NCBI GenBank assembly: GCA_943913205.1
Contig: CALTWN010000050.1
Location: 1-5,284, forward strand
DNA: 5,284 bases
Source: an uncultured Bartonella sp.
GTDB lineage: Bacteria > Pseudomonadota > Alphaproteobacteria > Rhizobiales > Rhizobiaceae
Direction of reading: 5' to 3'
Shown here piece after piece: positions 1 through 5,284 of this stretch. A program made the position numbers and the translations under genes. Below the pieces are notes generated by a model. The model was not told where the DNA came from. It did not search any database and was given only the letters and a program-made list of their open reading frames with translations. The first letter of the stretch is position 1. Each line of letters starts with the position of its first letter.

Positions 1-1528
1 GTACTAATAATGATAATAGCATAAATAAAATAGAAATTAAAATAAAGCAATCGCTAAGGGACAGCACTGTTGCTTGATTATTAACCATGGTAGCTATTTG
101 TGTCATAGCAATTGCTTGACCATTTAAGCCTTGATGAGAAAAATTATAGCTTAAGGCTTGGATAGTATCTATAGCGCTTCTATTTTGCCAATTCAAACTA
201 TCGCTTAGTCTACTATAGTGAAAAGCTGTACGGTTTATAAGTATAGTATTAATAATACCTAAACCTATAGCGCCTCCTAAATTTCGACTTAAATTGAAAA
301 GACTAGAAGCCCCCTTTAAACGGTCAGGGGACAATGTTCCAAGAGTTATATTGTTAATAGGTACCATACAAAGCATCATAGAAATTCCGCGAAGCATTTG
401 TGGATCAAATAGTTCCCAAAATCCCCATTGTGTGTTTATGGAGCTACTATTATAAGTACATAAAGCAAAACCTAAAAACCCTATTGCCATAACATATCTT
501 TCATCCATTTTGCTTGATAAAATTGCAGCTAAGGGAGCCCCAATGAACATAGAAACACCAGAGACAAACATGGTAGTTCCGATATCGTATGAGCTGTAAT
601 GCAATACATGCCCAAGATAGAGAGGGTACATAAAAGTAAGTCCATATAATCCTATACCTAAGGAAAAAGAAAAAAAAGTACCAAGAGCAAAGTTTAAATT
701 ACTAAAAGCATATAAGTCCACGATAGGCTCTTTGCGAGTAAAGGCCTGATAAAAAAATAATATGGCACCCACTACCATGCATATCGTCATAATTAAAATG
801 GTTTGGTCGCTTAGCCAATCATGTTGGGGGCCCTCTTCTAGTACATATTCTAGAGATCCTAAAAATAAAGCCATAGAAGCTAAACCTAGCCAATCTAACT
901 TTTGTAATAAGCTAATATCACCTTCATCAAAATTTATTGTTAACCATGACACTGTAGTAACTAAAATACCAATAGGAACATTAATTAAAAACAGCCAATG
1001 CCAAGAAAAACTAGAGCTTAAATATCCGCCAACTGTGGGACCGATAGTTGGGGCTAGCGTTACTACAAGACCAATAATTGGTGTAACTATTCTACGTTTT
1101 TGTGGTGAAAAAATGGTAAATGCGGTTGCGAACACTGTAGGAATCATTCCTCCGCCAATAAAACCTTGAAATGCTCGGTAAATTATCATTTGATTGATAG
1201 AGGTAGCGGTAGCACATAAAGCGGAAGATAGAGTAAAGCCAAGTGCAGATATACTAAATAAAACTCTAGTAGAAAGCATCCTATTTAAAAAACCAGAAAA
1301 AGGTATCATAATTACTTCTGCAATTAAATAAGCAGTTTGTACCCAGTTAATTTCGTCTGAACTAGCGGAAAGCCCTGCTTGTATCTCAGTCATAGATGAT
1401 GAAACAATTTGTATATCTAAAATGGCCATAAACATACCAAAGACCATCATTGCAAAACCTATATAGGCTTTAAAAGTTAATTTAGGTATATTGTATGATT
1501 GACTGCCGTTAGGAACAACTTCTGCCAT
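1..1528 (-). CDS. emrB: EmrB-type DHA2 family multidrug efflux permease (MFS), 3' end cut by window edge
   Basis: This is an inner-membrane proton-driven drug exporter of the 14-helix DHA2 branch of the major facilitator superfamily, the expected partner of the EmrA adaptor next to it. The minus-strand frame opens at ATG 1528 and stays open to the left edge, giving 509 codons. E. coli EmrB is about 512 residues, so only a short C-terminal tail should be missing. Visible motifs are the helix-1 segment MAILDIQIV (34-42), a motif B-like RAFQGFIGGG (118-127) and the antiporter motif C, APTIGPTVGG (159-168), followed by WHWLFLINVPIGI. Long hydrophobic segments continue to the end. The start lies 11 bases after the emrA stop, with only a weak AAG as ribosome site, so translational coupling to emrA is plausible. 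Family assignment is firm; the drug substrate cannot be read from sequence. Confidence 0.93.
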   Translation of the reverse strand, partial: MAEVVPNGSQSYNIPKLTFKAYIGFAMMVFGMFMAILDIQIVSSSMTEIQAGLSASSDEINWVQTAYLIAEVIMIPFSGFLNRMLSTRVLFSISALGFTLSSALCATATSINQMIIYRAFQGFIGGGMIPTVFATAFTIFSPQKRRIVTPIIGLVVTLAPTIGPTVGGYLSSSFSWHWLFLINVPIGILVTTVSWLTINFDEGDISLLQKLDWLGLASMALFLGSLEYVLEEGPQHDWLSDQTILIMTICMVVGAILFFYQAFTRKEPIVDLYAFSNLNFALGTFFSFSLGIGLYGLTFMYPLYLGHVLHYSSYDIGTTMFVSGVSMFIGAPLAAILSSKMDERYVMAIGFLGFALCTYNSSSINTQWGFWELFDPQMLRGISMMLCMVPINNITLGTLSPDRLKGASSLFNLSRNLGGAIGLGIINTILINRTAFHYSRLSDSLNWQNRSAIDTIQALSYNFSHQGLNGQAIAMTQIATMVNNQATVLSLSDCFILISILFMLLSLLV

Positions 1529-1539
1529 GTGCTTAGTAA

Positions 1540-2613
1540 TTATTCTAATTTGTTACGTGTATCTATATTTACGCCAACGCTCATCCCTGCACGTAAAAGA
1601 CCAGATTCTAAGATATCATGTGGTAAAGCTATACGTACAGGAATGCGTTGTACAACTTTAGTAAAATTTCCTGTAGCATTTTGTGGGGGCATTATAGAAA
1701 ACATTGAGCCAGTTGCAGGGGCAATAGAGACAACGCGACCTGCGAAGCTTTTTTTATCAAGTGCATCCACAGTGATATCAGCCACAATTCCGGGTTCAAT
1801 ATCAGTAACTTGGGTCTCTTTATAGTTGGCCACAACATATAATTGATTCGTAGGAACTAAAGATGCCAATCGCTGCCCGGCAGATACTAAATCGCCTTTT
1901 TTTGCAACTAGATTACTTAGAACACCGTCGAATGGCGCCTTTATTAAAGTATCATTTAAATCATGCTCCGCTTTCTCACGCATAACGTGAAGCGCTTTAA
2001 TTTGGTTTTGTATTTCGCTACGCTTTGCTATTAGAACCTCTATATTAGATTGAGCATTTTCTATTTTAGAATTGACACTAGCAATATTTGCTTTAGCCTG
2101 CTTTAGTTTAAGGCTAGTAGCTTCTAGTTGAGAGTTCGTAGCAAATTTACCTATATTAAGCTTTTGTACTCTATCTAATTCGTGGTAACTTGTTTCAAGA
2201 TTAGCCTGAGCTGCTGGAAGTTGAGCTTGCATTCCCATTAAGGTTGCTTTGGCAGCTTTAACTTGCGCATCAATAGTATTTAGAGCTTTGTTTTGCCCTT
2301 CTAATTCTACAATTGCATGTTTTAGATTTATTTTATAATCTCTGTCGTCTAATTTAAATAAAGGGCTACCCTTTTTAACCTGGCTATTAGCTTCTACTAA
2401 AATATTTTCTACGTAACCATTTACCTTAGGTGAGATAGTTGCAATGTCGCCTTCAACATATGCATCATTTGTATAAAGATTGAATCGCCATTCAAAAAAC
2501 CATAAATACGCAAGAGAACCAGCTGCAAGGGCAGAAATTATTAAAATCAAAAAGACAAGTGTATTTTTCTTAGATTTTTCAGCATCCATAGTATTATTAG
2601 TTCTATCGCCCAT
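1540..2613 (-). CDS. emrA: EmrA/HlyD-family periplasmic adaptor of a drug efflux pump
   Basis: This is a membrane fusion protein expected to link the EmrB permease to an outer-membrane TolC-type channel. The 357 residues follow the family order. A short polar cytoplasmic start is followed by one membrane anchor (about 18-40, TLVFLILIISALAAGSLAYL). The first lipoyl half-motif is at about 50-90 (DAYVEGDIATISPKVNGYV). A long helical hairpin at about 92-220 is rich in A, K, Q, E and N. The second lipoyl half is at about 221-253 (LIKAPFDGVLSNLVAKKGD), and a beta-barrel region follows, with the EmrA-like NATGNFTKVVQRIPVRI (312-328). ATG 2613 is chosen because an in-frame ATG at 2589 has no visible ribosome site, whereas GAG lies just before 2613. 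If the candidate promoter in the gap is real, 2589 becomes more attractive. Length is normal for the family. Confidence 0.93.
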   Translation of the reverse strand: MGDRTNNTMDAEKSKKNTLVFLILIISALAAGSLAYLWFFEWRFNLYTNDAYVEGDIATISPKVNGYVENILVEANSQVKKGSPLFKLDDRDYKINLKHAIVELEGQNKALNTIDAQVKAAKATLMGMQAQLPAAQANLETSYHELDRVQKLNIGKFATNSQLEATSLKLKQAKANIASVNSKIENAQSNIEVLIAKRSEIQNQIKALHVMREKAEHDLNDTLIKAPFDGVLSNLVAKKGDLVSAGQRLASLVPTNQLYVVANYKETQVTDIEPGIVADITVDALDKKSFAGRVVSIAPATGSMFSIMPPQNATGNFTKVVQRIPVRIALPHDILESGLLRAGMSVGVNIDTRNKLE

Positions 2614-2652
2614 AGCTCAGAATATAGCACAAGAAAAAAAATTGTACAGGTT
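2614..2652 (-). promoter_or_regulatory. Possible internal promoter before emrA
   Basis: The 39-base gap between znuB and emrA, read on the minus strand, contains TGTACA (2648-2643), a 16-base spacer and TATATT (2626-2621). The -10 is preceded by TGC, an extended -10 signature. The -35 matches consensus at 4 of 6 positions and the -10 at 5 of 6. Transcription would begin about 7 bases after the -10, almost at the first emrA ATG, giving a near-leaderless message or use of the in-frame ATG at 2589. AT-rich gaps produce such matches by chance, so this is tentative. A run of eight T residues (minus strand, 2641-2634) lies inside the spacer but has no stem before it, so it is not a terminator. Confidence 0.3.
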
Positions 2653-3459
2653 TTATTTATTTAATAATCGTACTTTTATAAAGATGTATATGCGACTAAT
2701 TATAAATATACAAAATAAAAAAGCAACTATGGTAGCGCCACATCGTGTGTCATAATAATAAGAACATTCTAACCCTGATATAGATGCTATAGTTCCTATA
2801 AGAGAACTTGTAATAGCCATAAATTCTGGAGATGGTGAAAAACGTTGTGCGGTTGCAGCTGGTATGATTAGAAGGGCTGTTATTAATAATACCCCAATAA
2901 GTTTCATAGCTATAGCAATGAGCAATGCAAGCAACATCATAAAAATAAATTTTATATATTTAGCCATAGGTATTTCTGCTATTGCTAGCTCCTCATTAAG
3001 TGTAAATGCTAATAAAGGTCGCCAAATTTTTATCATTATCGATAGTACTATTATGCATCCACCCCATATAATAAAAACATCTTTTTTGGAAGAAGCTAAT
3101 ATATCGCCAAATAGATATGACATTAAATCTACACGCACCCATGTCATAAACCCTACTATCAGTAATCCCAACGCTAAGGTAGAATGCGCTAATATTCCTA
3201 ACATAGAATCATTTGATATTTTTTCATAATTTTGCAAAATTATTAATGCTACAGCTAAAAGAATAGCGGTTATAAATACGCTGACGGTCAAATCTATATT
3301 AAATAGAAAAGATAAAGCTACACCTAAAAGAGCAGAATGGGCCATAGTATCGCCAAAATAAGATAGGCGTTGCCAAACAACAAAACAACCAACAGGTCCA
3401 GCTAGAACAGATATACCAATAGAGGCTAAGATCGCACGTATAAAAAAATCATCTAACAT
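2653..3459 (-). CDS. znuB: ZnuB, zinc ABC transporter membrane permease
   Basis: This is the inner-membrane channel of the high-affinity zinc importer (ABC-3 family), which as a dimer receives Zn2+ from ZnuA and is powered by ZnuC. The protein is 268 residues, normal for the family, and almost wholly hydrophobic with several membrane helices. Family signatures are GPVGCFVVWQRLSYFGDTMAHS (21-42, WQRLSYFGDTMAHS being the most typical part), the coupling-loop region KLIGVLLITALLIIPAATAQRF (186-207), and SYYYDTRCGATIV near the C-terminus (233-245). In the last, relatives usually have a proline and a small residue where RC stands here. ATG 3459 has TGAG four bases upstream and AAGG further back, overlapping the znuC stop. 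Zinc rather than manganese is inferred from the ZnuC and ZnuA partners, since the permease alone does not settle the metal. Confidence 0.95.
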   Translation of the reverse strand: MLDDFFIRAILASIGISVLAGPVGCFVVWQRLSYFGDTMAHSALLGVALSFLFNIDLTVSVFITAILLAVALIILQNYEKISNDSMLGILAHSTLALGLLIVGFMTWVRVDLMSYLFGDILASSKKDVFIIWGGCIIVLSIMIKIWRPLLAFTLNEELAIAEIPMAKYIKFIFMMLLALLIAIAMKLIGVLLITALLIIPAATAQRFSPSPEFMAITSSLIGTIASISGLECSYYYDTRCGATIVAFLFCIFIISRIYIFIKVRLLNK

Positions 3460-3474
3460 TTAGCTCAAAAACCT

Positions 3475-4179
3475 TTATTTGCACAAAGAGCTCTTATGAT
3501 TATAAATTATATGCTGCCTGCCGCCAAGAAGATTTGCATAATGTTCGGTTTCCATAACAGCGCTTGGTGTGCCATTGCAGCAAATATGTTTATCCAAACA
3601 TATTACACGATCAGTTGAAAACATTACAATGTTTAAATCATGTGATATCATTAAAATAGCACAATTAAATTTTTTACGTAACTGGGTGATATGTTCATAA
3701 ATACTAACTTCATGAGCAAAGTCTATACCTTGCAAAGGCTCGTCTAATATTAAAAAATTTGCCTGCTGTGCTGCTGCCCTAGCTATCAATACTCTTTGGA
3801 TCTCTCCTCCAGAAAGGTTAGTGATGAAACTTTCCATTAAGTGATTCACTCCCATTTCTGATAAATAATATTCAACTTCTTTCTGCTGCAGTTTTCTATT
3901 TATTTGCATTAATCTTTTAACTTTTATTGGTAATGCTTTATCTATATTAAATTTTTGAGGAACATATGCAAATTTTAATTTTGGATTGCGCCAGATCAGA
4001 CCTATAGAAGGCTGTAATATATTTAACGCTAATTTTGCTACAGTAGACTTTCCCGCTCCATTAGGACCTATTAAAGTTACTATCTCCTTTTGTTTAATAT
4101 AAAAATCTAAATTCTGTACAAGCCATGAATTATTTCTTTTAAGACCTACATTTTCAAATATTAATAGAGGCTTTGACAT
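3475..4179 (-). CDS. znuC: ZnuC, zinc ABC transporter ATP-binding protein
   Basis: This cytoplasmic ATPase drives zinc import through ZnuB. Counting from the chosen ATG at 4179 (234 residues), all ABC motifs are intact: Walker A GPNGAGKST (38-46), Q-loop glutamine in VPQ (75), signature LSGGEIQRV (122-130), Walker B FLILDEP with catalytic Glu147, D-loop LQGID (149-153) and switch His180. The C-terminal LDKHICCNGTP (195-205) closely resembles the HICCSGTP stretch of E. coli ZnuC, which favours zinc over manganese relatives. The frame extends upstream to a TTG at 4236. That extension (MYEVILYYIIYIITTEYIN) is not ABC-like and runs through the control region, while ATG 4179 has GAG nine bases upstream, so the short form is preferred. 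The protein lacks most of the histidine-rich tail of E. coli ZnuC. The stop is 15 bases before znuB. Confidence 0.94.
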   Translation of the reverse strand: MSKPLLIFENVGLKRNNSWLVQNLDFYIKQKEIVTLIGPNGAGKSTVAKLALNILQPSIGLIWRNPKLKFAYVPQKFNIDKALPIKVKRLMQINRKLQQKEVEYYLSEMGVNHLMESFITNLSGGEIQRVLIARAAAQQANFLILDEPLQGIDFAHEVSIYEHITQLRKKFNCAILMISHDLNIVMFSTDRVICLDKHICCNGTPSAVMETEHYANLLGGRQHIIYNHKSSLCK

Positions 4180-4193
4180 ATTTATATACTCGG

Positions 4194-4222
4194 TTGTAAT
4201 GATGTATATTATATAATATAGT
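4194..4222 (+). promoter_or_regulatory. Candidate znuA promoter
   Basis: TTGTAA (4194-4199) and TATAGT (4217-4222) are separated by exactly 17 bases. They match the sigma-70 consensus at 4 of 6 and 5 of 6 positions. The predicted start near 4229 gives a leader of about 24 bases that contains the znuA ribosome site. The region is very AT-rich, so chance matches are possible. The spacing and the mirrored promoter on the other strand raise confidence. Confidence 0.5.
4205..4220. promoter_or_regulatory. 16-base perfect palindrome, candidate Zur operator
   Basis: Bases 4205-4220 (TATATTATATAATATA) equal their own reverse complement. They sit between divergent zinc-uptake genes and overlap the candidate -10 boxes of both. 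A broader imperfect dyad of 43 bases (4194-4236, centre 4215) matches at 15 of 21 arm positions. Zur sites known to me are AT-rich dyads with GTTATA-type half sites. One such half, GTTATAC, is present on the minus strand (4227-4221), but its partner is degenerate. The position argues for a zinc-responsive operator; the sequence match to Zur is only partial. Confidence 0.45.
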
Positions 4223-4236
4223 ATAACTTCATACAA
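4208..4236 (-). promoter_or_regulatory. Candidate znuCB promoter
   Basis: On the minus strand TTGTAT (4236-4231) and a perfect TATAAT (4213-4208) are 17 bases apart. Predicted initiation near 4201 gives a leader of about 20 bases to the ATG at 4179, with GAG (4191-4189) as ribosome site. The promoter covers the stretch where an upstream TTG-started znuC would begin, which supports the shorter start. Its message could run through znuB and perhaps into emrA and emrB. Confidence 0.5.
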
Positions 4237-4238
4237 TT

Positions 4239-4243
4239 GAAGG
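4239..4243 (+). promoter_or_regulatory. Ribosome binding site of znuA
   Basis: GAAGG lies nine bases before ATG 4253. It is the clearest Shine-Dalgarno match in the window and fixes the znuA start. Confidence 0.75.
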
Positions 4244-4252
4244 TAAATAAAT

Positions 4253-5188
4253 ATGAAGTTTTATTTTAAAGTTTTTTTAATATTGGTAGCACTAATATCT
4301 AACTCTGGTTTAGTTAAAGCAGATGTAAAGAATGATAGGGTGAATATAAATACTGTACCGCGTGTTGTGGTTTCTATAAAGCCCATGCATGCTTGGGTTA
4401 GCGCGGTTATGGGTGATTTAGGTGCTCCTTACCTATTACTTAAAAATTCAGATTCAGTGCATAGCTATTCGTTAAAACCTAGCGATGCACAACAACTCGC
4501 AAAAGCCGACATTGTATTTATAACAGATAAACATATGGAAACATATTTGCAGACACCTCTAAATAATTTAGCCTTAAAAGCTAAAATAATAGAACTTACT
4601 AAGGCAGAAGATGTGCATTTATTGCCAGCACGAGAAGGCGGTCTTTTTGAGGGTCACAAACATACTAAAAAATCTTATAATTTTCATTTTTGGCTAGATC
4701 CGCAAAACGCTATAGCAGCGACAAAAACCATAGCGAAAAACTTATCAGAAATAGATAAGGATCATGCATTAATTTATGAAGCAAACGCCAATGCCTATAT
4801 AAAACGATTAAAAGACCTTATTGCAACAACTAAGAGTAAATTAAAAAATCACAAACAAATAAATTTTATAGTATTTCATGATGCTTATTATTACTATGAA
4901 AAGCGCTTTGGTGTAGAGGCCATGGGGTCTGTTACAATAGACCCAGCACATCAACCTGGTGCAAAAAGAATTGAAGCCATAAGAAATAAAATTCAAAAAG
5001 TTAAGGCTGCTTGTATATTCACAGAACCACAATTTTCACCAGCTATAGTTAGTAATATTATAGAAGGAACTTCCGCTAAAAAAGGAATTTTAGATCCTAT
5101 AGGTGCAAATATAAAACCTGGTGCCGATTCTTATTTTAAATTAGTAGACCAAATCACTAATTCCTTATTGCTATGCAGTCAAGACTAG
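4253..5188 (+). CDS. znuA: ZnuA, periplasmic zinc-binding protein of the ABC importer
   Basis: This periplasmic solute-binding protein (cluster A-I/SBP_bac_9 family) captures Zn2+ and delivers it to ZnuB. The 311 residues begin with a signal peptide: Lys2 and Lys6, a hydrophobic core of about 7-16, and probable cleavage after VKA (23). No lipobox cysteine is seen, so it should be soluble. Likely zinc ligands are His70 (SVHSYSLKPSD), His145 (FHFWLDP) and His209 (FHDAYYYYE), with Asp281 (ILDPIG) in the position of the family's acidic ligand. Cys254 (ACIFTEPQF) and Cys308 match the disulfide pair of E. coli ZnuA. The loop before the second ligand, long and histidine-rich in many ZnuA proteins, is modest here: only His122, His135 and His137. 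The gene is divergent from znuCB across 73 bases. ATG 4253 is supported by the GAAGG site. Confidence 0.95.
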   Translation: MKFYFKVFLILVALISNSGLVKADVKNDRVNINTVPRVVVSIKPMHAWVSAVMGDLGAPYLLLKNSDSVHSYSLKPSDAQQLAKADIVFITDKHMETYLQTPLNNLALKAKIIELTKAEDVHLLPAREGGLFEGHKHTKKSYNFHFWLDPQNAIAATKTIAKNLSEIDKDHALIYEANANAYIKRLKDLIATTKSKLKNHKQINFIVFHDAYYYYEKRFGVEAMGSVTIDPAHQPGAKRIEAIRNKIQKVKAACIFTEPQFSPAIVSNIIEGTSAKKGILDPIGANIKPGADSYFKLVDQITNSLLLCSQD

Positions 5189-5236
5189 GTTTGTAGCTTT
5201 TTTTAACAAAAAGTCTGAAAAACTGGGGCTAAAAAC
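5189..5236 (+). repeat. Inverted repeats after znuA, possible weak transcription end
   Basis: Directly after the znuA stop, GTTTGTAGC (5189-5197) pairs with GCTAAAAAC (5228-5236) at 8 of 9 positions around a 30-base loop. Inside the loop CTTTTT (5197-5202) pairs with AAAAAG (5208-5213). The stems are AT-rich and no T run follows on the plus strand, so this is not a convincing intrinsic terminator. On the minus strand a run of eight T residues comes before the stem, not after it. I can say only that it is the one structured element in the tail. Confidence 0.25.
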
Positions 5237-5260
5237 AGTAAAAAAAAGCATGAGAGGGTA

Positions 5261-5284
5261 TTGACAAATAAAAGGAAAAGGTAT
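5261..5284 (+). promoter_or_regulatory. Consensus -35 box at the right edge, -10 beyond the window
   Basis: TTGACA (5261-5266) is a perfect sigma-70 -35 hexamer on the plus strand. With a 17-base spacer the -10 would begin at base 5284, the last base of the window, so it cannot be checked. It could drive a gene or stable RNA to the right. A purine-rich AAAGGAAAAGG follows and could instead be a ribosome site. Confidence 0.3.

Noticed and set aside
762..1169. Plus-strand open frame of 135 codons
   Set aside because: It lies wholly inside emrB on the opposite strand, where the motif-rich permease is clearly the coding frame. The product is low-complexity and resembles nothing I know.
1499..1825. 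Plus-strand open frame of 108 codons
   Set aside because: It is antisense to the emrA 3' end and the emrB start, with no ribosome site or recognisable domain.
2634..2641. Run of eight A residues (T on the minus strand) between znuB and emrA as an intrinsic terminator
   Set aside because: No GC-containing stem precedes it in the direction of transcription; only the 6-base TGTACA palindrome is nearby, too short to form a hairpin.
2480..2755. Plus-strand open frame of 91 codons crossing the znuB-emrA gap
   Set aside because: It is antisense to two well-supported genes and has no family features.
2864..3229. Plus-strand open frame of 121 codons
   Set aside because: It is a shadow of znuB, reading opposite a hydrophobic coding sequence.
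4196..4234. Canonical two-half-site Zur box
   Set aside because: Only one GTTATA-type half is clear (minus strand, 4227-4222). The opposite half is degenerate, so the site is reported as a candidate operator from position and symmetry rather than as a recognised Zur box.
4841..5032. Minus-strand open frame of 63 codons
   Set aside because: It is antisense to znuA, within the region encoding ligand His209 and the CIFTEPQF motif.
5250..5264. ATG at 5250 as the start of a downstream gene
   Set aside because: The frame reads ATG AGA GGG TAT TGA and stops after four codons.

Overview
The window is AT-rich and tightly packed. It carries a complete zinc ABC importer (ZnuA, ZnuB, ZnuC) and, directly behind two of its genes, an EmrA/EmrB-type drug efflux pair. 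EmrB has the segment ASSDEINWVQTAYLIAEVIMIP and a GFIGGGMIPTVFA segment. I associate these with alphaproteobacterial DHA2 permeases rather than with E. coli EmrB. With the low GC content and short gaps, this points to an AT-rich alphaproteobacterium, possibly a host-associated lineage such as Rickettsiales or Holosporales. That placement is an inference from recall, not a search result.

Layout, left to right. Minus strand, so transcribed right to left: emrB (1-1528, runs off the left edge), emrA (1540-2613), znuB (2653-3459), znuC (start reassigned to 4179, so 3475-4179). The gaps are 11, 39 and 15 bases. Plus strand: znuA (4253-5188). After znuA, 96 bases remain, with weak inverted repeats and a consensus -35 hexamer whose -10 would fall at or past the right edge.

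How it works together. ZnuA captures zinc in the periplasm, ZnuB is the membrane channel and ZnuC the ATPase. znuA and znuCB diverge from a 73-base control region. Its two candidate promoters are mirror images about position 4215, and their -10 boxes overlap a perfect 16-base palindrome, so one repressor (Zur is the obvious candidate) could silence both sides. emrA and emrB encode the periplasmic adaptor and inner-membrane antiporter of a tripartite efflux pump. The TolC-like outer-membrane partner is not in the window. The emr genes may be co-transcribed with znuCB, but a possible separate promoter lies in the 39-base gap before emrA.

I see no RNA gene, insertion sequence, CRISPR array or unknown multigene system. 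The parts most worth a second look are the mirror-symmetric control region and the zinc-uptake/efflux arrangement.
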